Shown one piece after another: positions 1 to 6,095 of a stretch of 12,336 bases of DNA (its first letter is position 1; every line of letters begins with the position of its first letter). The stretch is from Clostridiaceae bacterium (GTDB taxonomy: Bacteria > Bacillota > Clostridia > Oscillospirales > Acutalibacteraceae): the NCBI GenBank assembly GCA_016296885.1, contig JAEDHT010000042.1, forward strand, positions 1 to 12,336, read 5' to 3'. A model generated the notes under the pieces. The model was not told where the DNA came from. It searched no databases and saw only the letters and a program-made list of their open reading frames with translations. The position numbers and the translations under genes are program-made.

Positions 1-53
1 TGTTTCCATTCTTCTATTATATCACACTTTTACGATTTTGGGAGTAGAACCTT
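1..53 (-). mobile_element. Terminal fragment of an insertion sequence (left copy)
   Basis: This is the exact reverse complement of 12282-12334: position k pairs with 12335-k for all 53 bases, and the match stops at 54. It abuts a DUF1893 gene that lacks its start, so it is foreign to that gene. Read outward (minus strand) it begins GGTTCT after a shared AA and contains TATAAT and an ATG near the window edge, as the promoter end of a transposase gene might. The GGTTCT terminus recalls ISL3-family ends, but that family call is a guess because no transposase sequence is present. An assembly break at a multicopy IS would look the same. Confidence 0.6.
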
Positions 54-437
54 TTAAAAAGCGGTGAATATACCTGTGTGCTTGTAAGCGGTGAGTCTGT
101 TTATACTAGCAATGAGCGGGGAGTTAAACCTTTGCTAAACTGGCCCCAAAACGGTATAGATCTTAAGGGTCACTATGCTGCCGATAAGGTAGTCGGAAAA
201 GCAGCAGCATTCCTTTATGTACTTATTGGTGTAAAAGAGGAATATGCTACGGTTATCAGCAAATCAGCGCTTACTGTTTTGCAAGAACATGGTATATTGA
301 TGTCCTATAATATATTAGTAGAAATGATTAGGAATCGTAGTGGTACCGGGTATTGCCCAATGGAGCAAGCTACAAAGGATATATCTGATCCTTGTGAGGG
401 TCTTGATGTTATTAAGGAGACTCTTGAAAAATTATAA
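54..437 (+). pseudogene. DUF1893 family protein, 5'-truncated
   Basis: Recognised by the conserved stretch YTSNERGVKPLL, then AADKVVGKAAAFLYVL and the Cys-Pro-Met (CPME) motif near the C-terminus. Family members are about 130-140 residues and have a cytidine-deaminase-like fold (Thermotoga TM1506 is a structural member); the reaction is not established. A GTG at 78 is an in-frame possible start, but codons 54-77 (F-K-S-G-E-Y-T-C) already resemble the family N-terminus and no ribosome binding site precedes the GTG. I therefore read the gene as missing about its first ten codons, replaced by the IS end at 1-53. The C-terminus is intact, with TAA at 435-437, followed by a terminator-like hairpin. 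Without its own start it is probably not normally expressed. Confidence 0.75.
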
Positions 438-463
438 CAATAGTTAATCCATATAGCCTATTA

Positions 464-505
464 GTGGTGACAGGGAAGTAAAATTCTCCTTGCCACCGCT
501 TTTTT
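464..505 (+). terminator. Probable rho-independent terminator of the DUF1893 gene
   Basis: An imperfect hairpin (GGTGACAGGGA against TCTCCTTGCCACC, with one mismatch and a bulge) is followed by a run of six T at 500-505, starting about 25 nt after the DUF1893 stop. Position and orientation fit a terminator for that gene. Confidence 0.55.
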
Positions 506-550
506 ACGAGTTTACATCGATTTTACACCGATATGATTACGGATTTTACA
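501..550. repeat. Cluster of TTTACA-like motifs (left)
   Basis: TTTACG, TTTACA, TTTACA, GATTACG and TTTACA occur with TTAC starts at 504, 512, 523, 537 and 546. The longer form GATTTTACA appears twice (519-527, 542-550) and once more in the array at 11344-11352. It lies just before the recombinase remnant. It may be a protein-binding array or the worn end of an integrated element. Irregular spacing (8-14 bp) and AT-rich context make chance possible. Confidence 0.3.
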
Positions 551-573
551 GTTGCATTATAAAATAGAGTAAA

Positions 574-915
574 ATGCAAGCAAGCGCGTTTAAAAAGATT
601 AATTATAAAGAGCAGGAGCAATCGGAAAAGAAACGAGAACTGCAAGAGCTGGCAGAGCGAATCAGTGAAGTGGATATGCGAAATCAATGCATACAAGAAT
701 TTATCAGCAATGCCAAGCAGTATATCGAGATGCCAAGGCTGACACCCGAACTGCTGCGAGTGTTCATCCGTAGGATTGAAGTGTACGAGAAGTTCGAGAA
801 ATACTCACAAACAGCAGAAAACCCGATACGTACACACTACGCCTTCCGACTTCCCGAACAGGAAGGTGTCCCCGCAATCGACGTCCTCTCACAACCCACA
901 GCAAAAACCGCATAA
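574..915 (+). pseudogene. C-terminal remnant of a large serine recombinase (DUF4368 type)
   Basis: The 113-residue reading resembles the C-terminal end of TnpX-like large serine recombinases. A charged, coiled-coil-like segment (about residues 15-50, rich in E, K, Q and R) is followed by LTPELLRVFIRRIEVYEKFEKY and then a HYAF-type end. The N-terminal catalytic domain (Tyr-x-Arg-x-Ser) and the middle Recombinase domain are absent; an in-frame TAG sits at 565-567. Such proteins are normally about 500-560 residues, so only about a fifth remains. The ATG at 574 has no convincing ribosome binding site, and similarity starts a few residues in. It is a decayed piece of a mobile element, not the missing end of the recombinase at 11768: both lie on the plus strand at opposite ends of the window and are not continuous. 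Confidence 0.7.
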
Positions 916-922
916 AAAGTAA

Positions 923-952
923 TAACCGGAAGGTTTTTACAACTTCCGGTTA
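923..952 (+). other. Hairpin after recombinase remnant; edge of mobile-element remains
   Basis: A perfect 10-bp inverted repeat (TAACCGGAAG at 923-932, CTTCCGGTTA at 943-952) encloses the loop GTTTTTACAA, seven bases after the recombinase stop. No T-run follows, so an intrinsic terminator is uncertain; an element-end structure is an alternative. The rest of the gap to 1031 holds only a weak GATAG/CTATC repeat and no gene. Confidence 0.5.
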
Positions 953-1031
953 CATACCACCCACTAATTCTCCGTTAAGAACATCACAGAAACCGATAGG
1001 GTGTTGAAAAAGCTATCATTAATTATCCGTT

Positions 1032-1478
1032 TTATAAATCTTCTTTTACGCTTTGTTGCTTTTGTTTTAGCATTTTGTTAAGCTTATCCGTATTCCTTTT
1101 GATAATGGAATAAATGATCACCCAAATAACGATATAGCCTACAACAAAAACTGCTGAGAAGACTATAATCGGTAGTGCACCAAAGTCAAGCCAATCGTTG
1201 AGCAGATAGGTGACGAGGTAGCTGATATATAAAATGCCACCGTGAATCAAAATAGCAACCATCAAAGGCAATCGTTCAATTTGATAAATAGCATTCATAC
1301 CGCCTGCAATAAAGGCAAGTGCAGTGATTGAAAATATTCCAATACAGACCTGATTAACAGACAGCGTTTCAACAGCGGAAGTCTGCTGCAATATTAGATA
1401 TACAATAGCCAAAACAATCGGACCAATACCGGAAGCAATCAAGCCACGGCGCAAAAATTCCAAAACAAATTTTTTCAT
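1032..1478 (-). CDS. DUF3021 family membrane protein (likely partner of LytTR regulator)
   Basis: A 148-residue protein with four hydrophobic segments (about 13-31, 45-62, 71-93, 103-126) and a charged C-terminal tail rich in K and Q. The middle segment with AGGMNAIYQIERLPLMVAI fits DUF3021. The start is the ATG at 1478, which overlaps the stop of the LytTR gene as ATGA, with AAGGAG-type sequence just upstream; a longer in-frame start at 1544 would lie inside the LytTR gene. DUF3021 proteins such as BrsM of Streptococcus mutans are membrane inhibitors of the LytTR regulator encoded beside them. Here it is the last gene of the ABC-LytTR module, so I infer that it holds its regulator in check at the membrane. 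The signal sensed is unknown. Confidence 0.8.
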   Translation of the reverse strand: MKKFVLEFLRRGLIASGIGPIVLAIVYLILQQTSAVETLSVNQVCIGIFSITALAFIAGGMNAIYQIERLPLMVAILIHGGILYISYLVTYLLNDWLDFGALPIIVFSAVFVVGYIVIWVIIYSIIKRNTDKLNKMLKQKQQSVKEDL

Positions 1479-1918
1479 ACTCCTTCGTACCTCCTTTTGA
1501 TTTCCGCAAAACAACGTCGGGAAACATATTCCCGATAACCGCACCGAAATACGGCATCTACTACACCGCTGAATACTGTGTCAAATTTCTGAATGCGATG
1601 TTCATTGGCAAGAGTAGACTTGTTAATGCGGACGAAATAAGAGGGCAAAATATCCTCCAAATCACGAAGCCTATCTTTGAGCGAATAGTGGTTGCCATCC
1701 GTATCAATGGCAATCACTTTTCTGTCAATTATGGTAATACATTCGATTTCCGAAAACTCGAGTTTCCGCATCTCATCATCGTTGTATCCCATAATGCTCT
1801 CCGCACCGGAATAACTACAGACAAGATCTTCGATCTGCTGTGTCAGAGAGGAGGGCGCATGAACGATTGCTATGATTTCCTCGTCTGCGTTTTTATCAAT
1901 AATAAGTTTGTATTTCAT
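1475..1918 (-). CDS. LytTR-family DNA-binding regulator
   Basis: A 147-residue protein without a response-regulator receiver domain. Residues about 50-145 form the LytTR domain: the EIECITIIDRKVIAI strand region, FVRINKSTLANEHRIQKF, and the end YVSRRCFAEIKRR. The first 45 residues form a short separate N-terminal part. It starts at ATG 1918, 12 nt after the permease stop, with GAGG/AAGGA-like sequence nearby, and its TGA overlaps the DUF3021 start. Single-domain LytTR proteins paired with a membrane inhibitor have been described as LytTR regulatory systems. Expected role: transcription activator of its own operon and perhaps other genes, released when the DUF3021 partner is inactivated. I found no clear pair of LytTR-type direct repeats before the operon. 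Confidence 0.85.
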   Translation of the reverse strand: MKYKLIIDKNADEEIIAIVHAPSSLTQQIEDLVCSYSGAESIMGYNDDEMRKLEFSEIECITIIDRKVIAIDTDGNHYSLKDRLRDLEDILPSYFVRINKSTLANEHRIQKFDTVFSGVVDAVFRCGYREYVSRRCFAEIKRRYEGV

Positions 1919-1930
1919 CGCCTCAAGTCC

Positions 1931-2662
1931 TTACTGTTTCTTCATTTGCCTGAGGAAGCAGAACACAGCAACCGCCGTTATTACTACACTATACAGAATA
2001 ATCGGCAGAATGTGTGAAGCTGCGCCCTCAAAATTTCCGTTAAATAACGCTTTTTCCAGTTCTGCTGCGTGAACAAACGGAAGTGCATTTGCTATTTTCT
2101 TGAAAGTGCCACCCACAAGATTCAAATCAAACCAAACGCCAGAAAACCAAGCTGAAAGGTTAGTCAAGAGTGCTCCGCAAATACCGCCAACCTGTTTCAC
2201 TCCCAAAACACTGCCACACAAAAGTCCGAGTGCAATATTAAAAATTGCCATGGGGATAATTCCAATAACGGAATAAATAATGTTTACACTAACTTCGAGT
2301 CCCAAAGGAATTGCAAACAAATAGCAAATCAGGGTCTGCCCGATTGCGATGGGCAGGATCGGGAGCATATAGCCCATAATGAAATCAAATCCCGTAAGGG
2401 GTGTTGTGTACAATCTCTGCAAAAGGGCGCTTTCCCGGTCTTTGGCAATCAGAGTTGCTGAAAAAAGTGTCATAAACGATAATCCGAATACGGTAATACC
2501 CGGAGTCAGTGTGTTAATCTCAAACAAGTTCACCGGAATATTTGCTTGAATAGCGCTTAAAAGCACTAATAAGACCAAGGGAAATCCCAGACCGAAACCA
2601 AGATTGATTGGATCTCGCAAAATCTCCTTAGCACATCTTTTAGCAAAAGTCATCATTCTCAT
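1931..2662 (-). CDS. ABC-2 type transporter permease
   Basis: A 243-residue integral membrane protein with about six hydrophobic segments. An early one starts near residue 20 (LGFGLGFPLVLLVLL), followed by an extracytoplasmic-looking stretch and a cluster of four helices. The segment SATLIAKDRESALLQRLYTTPL is the usual ABC-2 permease cytoplasmic motif (ER/S-G-T-x-x-x-L-x-x-TP type). Its ATG shares one base with the ATPase stop (TAATG), with AGGAGG seven bases upstream, so it is translationally coupled. With the ATPase it should form an exporter dimer. The substrate is unknown; ABC-2 pairs of this size with LytTR regulators are often linked to peptides, antimicrobials or self-protection, which is inference here. 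Confidence 0.85.
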   Translation of the reverse strand: MRMMTFAKRCAKEILRDPINLGFGLGFPLVLLVLLSAIQANIPVNLFEINTLTPGITVFGLSFMTLFSATLIAKDRESALLQRLYTTPLTGFDFIMGYMLPILPIAIGQTLICYLFAIPLGLEVSVNIIYSVIGIIPMAIFNIALGLLCGSVLGVKQVGGICGALLTNLSAWFSGVWFDLNLVGGTFKKIANALPFVHAAELEKALFNGNFEGAASHILPIILYSVVITAVAVFCFLRQMKKQ

Positions 2663-3387
2663 TACGCACCCTCCTTTACAATAGAAACGAAGGCTGTTTC
2701 AAAATCGTTTGTTCCAGCCGCTGCGTTCAATTCTTCTACTGTTCCTACTGCAAGGAGGCGGCCATTTTTCATAATACCTATGCGGTCGGAGAGGACTTCG
2801 GCTTCTTCCATATAATGTGTGGTCAAAATGATCGTAATCTTGCCTTGCATAGAGCGAATTACTTCCCAAAGGTTATGCCTTGCAAGAACATCTAAACCAA
2901 GCGTGAGTTCATCCAAAAATAGAATTTTGGGTTCGCTGATCAGTGCCATAGCAATGCTTACACGTCGTTGCCAACCGCCGGATAGCTTGCCGGCTTTCCT
3001 CTGAAGAACACTGTCCAGAGAAAACTGCTCAGAAAGTTCCCGGATCTTTGTTTTTGTTTTTTCTTTTGAAAAGCCGTGGATGCCACAGATCAACTCCAGA
3101 TTTTCTTTCACCGAAAGATTTGGAGCGACAGCGGTCTCTTGCGGTGATACTCCAATCAGCCGCTTTACCTGTTCAGAATCCTTTGTAATACTGTATCCGC
3201 CTACAATAGCATCTCCGTCCGTAGGTTTTGTCAGGCAGGAAAGCATTTTAATAGTCGTAGTCTTTCCGGCACCGTTCACGCCGAGAAGAGAGAACAATTC
3301 GCCCTGCTGAATTTCTAAACCCAGCTTGTCTACAGCAGTCAGATTTTTGTACCGCTTGACAAACTGGGTTGTTTTAATTGCTTGCAT
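2662..3387 (-). CDS. ABC transporter ATP-binding protein
   Basis: A 241-residue ATPase with all motifs in order: Walker A GVNGAGKTT (36-44), Q-loop SPQE (82-85), signature LSGGWQ (135-140), Walker B ILFLDE (155-160) and switch His191. The start is the ATG at 3387: AAGGAGG lies nine bases before it, whereas the ATG at 3396 touches the ribosome binding site directly and cannot use it. Two residues differ from the usual pattern. Trp replaces Met after LSGG, and Leu161 stands where almost all relatives have Pro (LDEPT). Catalytic Glu160 is kept, so activity is likely. It is the first gene of the ABC/LytTR/DUF3021 unit and powers the ABC-2 permease next door. Confidence 0.9.
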   Translation of the reverse strand: MQAIKTTQFVKRYKNLTAVDKLGLEIQQGELFSLLGVNGAGKTTTIKMLSCLTKPTDGDAIVGGYSITKDSEQVKRLIGVSPQETAVAPNLSVKENLELICGIHGFSKEKTKTKIRELSEQFSLDSVLQRKAGKLSGGWQRRVSIAMALISEPKILFLDELTLGLDVLARHNLWEVIRSMQGKITIILTTHYMEEAEVLSDRIGIMKNGRLLAVGTVEELNAAAGTNDFETAFVSIVKEGA

Positions 3388-3462
3388 ATATGTCATCCTC
3401 CTTTTTCATTTGCAGTACCATAATAGCAAATAAAAATGAAGAAATGTTGGTTTTTGTCTGTT

Positions 3463-3508
3463 CGGTCGTTTTTAGTGTCTCATCGGTAATAAAAACGCCT
3501 TGCCACCG
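3463..3508 (-). promoter_or_regulatory. Nested inverted repeats upstream of the ABC module
   Basis: CGTTTTTA (3467-3474) pairs perfectly with TAAAAACG (3490-3497), and outside it CGGT (3463-3466) pairs with ACCG (3505-3508). ATCGGT/ACCGAT (3482-3487 and 3505-3510) is a competing pair. It sits between the acetyltransferase stop and the ABC start, so it could end the upstream transcript or be a leader structure or operator. No good -35/-10 pair was found in this gap (3388-3530). Confidence 0.35.
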
Positions 3509-3530
3509 ATTTTGATAAAAGAACAAATCA

Positions 3531-4001
3531 TTATCTGTGAATATACATTCTTGACAGCTGTTCTTCTCCGTCACATTGAACCATACACATAAATTCCCAT
3601 CCGTATCTTTCATAAAAGCCGGTATGATCTGTTACCAAATATACGGGAGAAATATCTTTTGATTTCAAGTCATTCACAGCCATATTCAACAAACTGCCAG
3701 CAATGCCTTGATGACGGCATCTTTCTTCTGTAAAGACAGCGCAAATATTAGGGGTGAGATCTTTTCTGTCGTGAAAATCGTTTTGAATAACACCCAGACC
3801 GCCAACGATCCGGTTTTTATCCAAACAAAGATACCATCCGTATTCTGTCTCCATGTGTAGATATGCTTGCATACATTCTAAGTAAGCTTCTGTGGGGGCA
3901 GACCATTTGCTACTAAACCACCCTGCTGCACATCGCATAACTTCGGTTTTTTCACGAAGTGTAATAAAGTCATACTCTGTTATTTTATTTTTTGTATCCA
4001 T
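3531..4001 (-). CDS. GNAT family N-acetyltransferase
   Basis: A 156-residue, single-domain acetyltransferase. The acetyl-CoA binding motif A is RCRHQGIAGSLL at about 94-105 (R/Q-x-x-G-x-G/A, with Ala in the last position), preceded by the beta-4 strand region PNICAVF. A C-terminal FYERYGWEF (about 129-137) is the usual motif B. The substrate cannot be read from the sequence; small-molecule or protein N-acetylation are both possible. Its ATG lies 22 bases inside the end of the nucleotidyltransferase gene, in another frame, so the two are probably co-translated. The pairing of an acetyltransferase and a nucleotidyltransferase recalls drug-modifying enzyme pairs, but neither matches a resistance family that I recognise. 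Confidence 0.8.
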   Translation of the reverse strand: MDTKNKITEYDFITLREKTEVMRCAAGWFSSKWSAPTEAYLECMQAYLHMETEYGWYLCLDKNRIVGGLGVIQNDFHDRKDLTPNICAVFTEERCRHQGIAGSLLNMAVNDLKSKDISPVYLVTDHTGFYERYGWEFMCMVQCDGEEQLSRMYIHR

Positions 4002-4639
4002 TTTTTACACCATACAAACAATGATTCTGACATGCTTTCAAAATCAACTGTACCACCACTTTTTAACTCTATAAAGGTATCTATGATAGCTCGTTCCTCA
4101 GAAGAAACAAATGTAGATAATTCATTTTGATACCTGATATATTTTCCAGTTTTTCTAAAATAAATTGCTTGTATCACAAAAGAAGCGGATTTATATAATC
4201 CCCGCAAAATGTCTTCGCTCTTTTCATGTAGCATATTATGCACACAGCCGTGGTAAATATTGCAAACGCCAATTTTAATCGCCCTGTTCACAGCAGCTTC
4301 ATCAATTGCCGTCAGCAATTCATCAAGACTTCCCCTAATAGGTGTTGTGTCGTAATAAAACTGAAAAAGGTCGGAGGGTTCCCAATTAAGAATTTCATTT
4401 TTGCCCGACAAGAATCCGCAAATCAGCTCTCTATGCGGCAAACTGTCGAGCACTGCATTGTAGGCTTGAATATCCGAGGCGGAAAGCTTATCTAATATTA
4501 CGACAACATCAATATCGCTTGTGTCACGAGCTTCACCTCGGCCATAACTGCCCTGCAAACCGACAAACCAAACACGGTCTCCAAACGCTTCATTTATAGC
4601 TTTCAAAAAGCCGTGCATCCAAGTAGTTATTTCTATCAT
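3980..4639 (-). CDS. Nucleotidyltransferase-fold protein (Pol beta-like)
   Basis: A 219-residue protein. The nucleotidyltransferase motif is GSYGRGEARDTSDIDVVVIL at about 30-49: the GS pair is at 30-31 and the metal-binding Asp pair at D42 and D44. The C-terminal half is mostly helical with no further motif that I recognise; YDTTPIRGSLDEL (about 95-107) lies between the halves. Such proteins transfer NMP groups to small molecules (aminoglycosides, lincosamides) or to proteins; which applies here is unknown. Start ATG 4639, with GAGGTG seven bases upstream. It follows the HEGAH membrane protein gene by 39 bases and overlaps the acetyltransferase by 22. Confidence 0.75.
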   Translation of the reverse strand: MIEITTWMHGFLKAINEAFGDRVWFVGLQGSYGRGEARDTSDIDVVVILDKLSASDIQAYNAVLDSLPHRELICGFLSGKNEILNWEPSDLFQFYYDTTPIRGSLDELLTAIDEAAVNRAIKIGVCNIYHGCVHNMLHEKSEDILRGLYKSASFVIQAIYFRKTGKYIRYQNELSTFVSSEERAIIDTFIELKSGGTVDFESMSESLFVWCKKWIQKIK

Positions 4640-4678
4640 TTAATTCACCTCACATTTTTATAGCCTTCTCATCAAAAA

Positions 4679-5185
4679 TCATTGCGCACCATCTGCGAAT
4701 GCTAACTTGTATTTCGGCAGTACAATCTTCACAAACACAAATACATTGACCATCAATACGATACCGTACATAATTCGGGCACCGACCTCCGGAATAAGAA
4801 TCTTTATGCCGTTCATATCGCCGCCTCCAAAGAATCCACAAAGGACACTTAAATAAAGCGGATCTATCAATAACATTGCAATTGTAATATAGTATAAGCA
4901 CGCTTTTACTGATTTTGAAGAAATGTTCCTTATTTTATCTATCAATGCAATCAGTATATAGGCCATCAGCAAGGTCGTAACAGAACCCAACAGGCAAAAC
5001 ACACCAAGCTGTGTTTGTGTCATCTTCTCTGAATATATGTCAATTTGCATTCCTAACCCCATAAAGTTAATCTGCTTAAAAGCACCGATAGATAGGGCGT
5101 ATAGCAAATGAGCGCCTTCGTGTATCAGATAATATGCAATGACCGCTGAGAGCAATCCAATGTATTGTCTTGCACGTTTGTTCAT
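4679..5185 (-). CDS. Membrane protein with HEGAH motif, putative site-2-type metalloprotease
   Basis: A 168-residue membrane protein with about four hydrophobic segments (10-35, 58-82, 95-118, 134-156). The first carries His22-Glu-Gly-Ala-His26, an HEXXH zinc-binding motif inside a membrane helix, as in the M50/site-2 protease group. The third segment ends LLIDPLY and is followed by a Gly-rich GGGDMNG, where Asp123 could be the third metal ligand that M50 enzymes place in a later helix. It is shorter than most M50 proteases and has no PDZ domain. The start ATG 5185 has GAGG eight bases upstream. It sits 36 bases after a 51-aa membrane protein gene, which could be a partner or a substrate. Function is inferred from motif only; it may be an inactive relative. 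Confidence 0.6.
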   Translation of the reverse strand: MNKRARQYIGLLSAVIAYYLIHEGAHLLYALSIGAFKQINFMGLGMQIDIYSEKMTQTQLGVFCLLGSVTTLLMAYILIALIDKIRNISSKSVKACLYYITIAMLLIDPLYLSVLCGFFGGGDMNGIKILIPEVGARIMYGIVLMVNVFVFVKIVLPKYKLAFADGAQ

Positions 5186-5221
5186 AAAGTTTACCTCGTT
5201 AAATTTGCTTTTTATTTATTA

Positions 5222-5377
5222 TTATCTTTTTTTGGATACCAAAATAATTGAACCGACAAGCAAAGCAACACCAAGAGTGAAGAACACACATCCTATTACT
5301 GTATTTAGTTGATTGGCAAAAAAGCCAATCATTCCTGCGCCAGCAGCACAGCAAATTACTTGAAACACCTTTTTCAT
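5222..5377 (-). CDS. Small two-helix membrane protein, 51 aa, unknown
   Basis: The reading frame from ATG 5377 (GGAG eight bases upstream) begins MKKVFQVICC and ends LVSKKR before TAA at 5222-5224. It is almost wholly hydrophobic: two likely membrane helices (about 4-21 and 26-47) around a short NQLNT turn, with a Lys/Arg C-terminus. Another frame overlaps here but has no ribosome binding site and gives a Cys/Trp-rich sequence unlike a real protein. It lies between the MarR gene (25 bases away) and the HEGAH membrane protein, in the same direction. I do not recognise a family; a holin-like, transport or regulatory small membrane protein are all possible. Confidence 0.65.
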   Translation of the reverse strand: MKKVFQVICCAAGAGMIGFFANQLNTVIGCVFFTLGVALLVGSIILVSKKR

Positions 5378-5401
5378 AAAACACTCTCCAACAAAGTAAA
5401 T

Positions 5402-5415
5402 TTTACATATGTAAA
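5402..5415. promoter_or_regulatory. Perfect 14-bp palindrome over the MarR stop codon
   Basis: TTTACATATGTAAA is its own reverse complement. It covers the end of the MarR gene and lies 24 bases before the small membrane protein start. It may be a binding site for a dimeric regulator that splits expression of MarR from the genes after it. It could also be chance in AT-rich DNA. Confidence 0.3.
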
Positions 5416-5873
5416 TTTGATAAATGATCTGTTAGTTTTGACATCGCATCAATAAGTATCTCCATCTCTTCATTTGATACCACGCTAAAGATTTCTTTAA
5501 CACTTTTCGAAGATCCCACCTTGTTGTCAGTAAGAAAGCTCAGAGCCTTATTCGTCAAGTAAATTCTTTGTTTGCGCCGATCATTCCCATCTTGCTGCGA
5601 AATAATATAACCGTCCTGCAAGAGCTTTGCGTATAGCTTATTGGCATTCTGATGCGTGCAACCTAAAAAATCAGCCATATCTTTTATGGAAGGGGCATCT
5701 TTGAAGAGTGTTACACCATTCAGAAAAAACATCTGTTGCCAGCTTAGCTCCTTAAAAAAAGCGTTTGCCGCCGATTGATAGCGATTGACAAAACGGCTCA
5801 TCAAGGCAATCAGAACAAATGGGGGTTCAAAATTTTCATAACAGACTTTTTCTCCAAACAGATTATTTTTCAT
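5403..5873 (-). CDS. MarR-family transcriptional regulator
   Basis: A 156-residue winged-helix protein. The HTH lies at about 62-85 (PSIKDMADFLGCTHQNANKLY) and the wing at about 94-107 (QDGNDRRKQRIYLT, the MarR D-x-R-D/R-R-x-x-x-x-L-T pattern), with helical dimerisation ends on both sides. The start is ATG 5873 with GGAGG seven bases upstream; a longer in-frame start at 5894 would include that site and the promoter region. Its promoter carries two CAACxxGTTG palindromes, one filling the spacer and one near the expected transcript start, so autorepression is likely. It heads the minus-strand gene string (small membrane protein, HEGAH protein, nucleotidyltransferase, acetyltransferase) and is divergent from the second acetyltransferase. 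Confidence 0.85.
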   Translation of the reverse strand: MKNNLFGEKVCYENFEPPFVLIALMSRFVNRYQSAANAFFKELSWQQMFFLNGVTLFKDAPSIKDMADFLGCTHQNANKLYAKLLQDGYIISQQDGNDRRKQRIYLTNKALSFLTDNKVGSSKSVKEIFSVVSNEEMEILIDAMSKLTDHLSNLHM

Positions 5874-5885
5874 TGTGATACCTCC

Positions 5886-5933
5886 ATTATACAACTTGTT
5901 GCGTATTTATATTATACAACAAGTTGCGTATTT
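5886..5933. promoter_or_regulatory. Tandem operator pair of the MarR promoter
   Basis: Two 23-bp units (5886-5908 and 5911-5933) read ATTATACAAC, then TT or AA, then GTTGCGTATTT; only the central two bases differ. Each holds a CAAC-N2-GTTG palindrome (5892-5901 and 5917-5926), and the two cores are reverse complements of each other. The 25-bp offset is about 2.4 helical turns. Confidence 0.65.
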
Positions 5934-5939
5934 CGTCAA
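5911..5939 (-). promoter_or_regulatory. Promoter of the MarR gene string
   Basis: On the minus strand TTGACG (5939-5934) and TATAAT (5916-5911) are separated by exactly 17 bases, near the sigma-A consensus. The spacer contains one palindromic operator, and the second lies about where transcription would start. Confidence 0.75.
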
Positions 5940-5947
5940 TAGTATGC

Positions 5948-5976
5948 TTGAGTTATCTGTACTTCTGTGATATAAT
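5948..5976 (+). promoter_or_regulatory. Promoter of the second acetyltransferase gene
   Basis: TTGAGT (5948-5953) and TATAAT (5971-5976) have a 17-base spacer. The -35 box lies only nine bases from the -35 of the divergent MarR promoter, so MarR binding nearby could affect both. A 6-bp inverted repeat CAAGCC/GGCTTG (5984-5997) covers the expected transcript start. Confidence 0.7.
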
Positions 5977-6008
5977 AACTTTACAAGCCTCGGCTTGAAT
6001 ATTATTTT

Positions 6009-6095
6009 GGAGAGTGCTTTTTGAAAAACACCAACCTTTTGGAGATTGTATTGTAAACGAGAGGTTTGCAAATACATTCTCGGCAATCCTCTCGT
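6009..6095 (+). promoter_or_regulatory. Leader with possible 11-codon peptide and hairpin
   Basis: GGAG (6009-6012) lies eight bases before TTG at 6021, which opens a frame of 11 codons (M-K-N-T-N-L-L-E-I-V-L) ending in TAA at 6054-6056. The very next base starts an 8-bp perfect stem (6057-6064 with 6088-6095, loop 23 bases). The order promoter, short ORF, hairpin, gene is seen in attenuated resistance genes. No T-run follows the hairpin and the gene's own ribosome binding site is outside it, so control by this route is only a possibility. Confidence 0.3.

Noticed and set aside
1598..2017. 139-aa plus-strand frame
   Set aside because: It is antisense to the clear LytTR and permease genes.
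3440..3475. GTT-containing repeats as LytTR binding sites before the ABC module
   Set aside because: Spacings of 14 and 8 bases do not fit the paired direct repeats expected for LytTR regulators.
3374..3613. 79-aa minus-strand frame across the acetyltransferase-ABC gap
   Set aside because: It overlaps both real genes in another frame, has no ribosome binding site and no family-like motif.
4650..4901. 83-aa minus-strand frame
   Set aside because: It overlaps the HEGAH membrane protein gene in another frame and its sequence looks unstructured.
5199..5384. 61-aa Cys/Trp-rich minus-strand frame
   Set aside because: It overlaps the 51-aa frame that has the proper ribosome binding site and a plausible membrane protein sequence.
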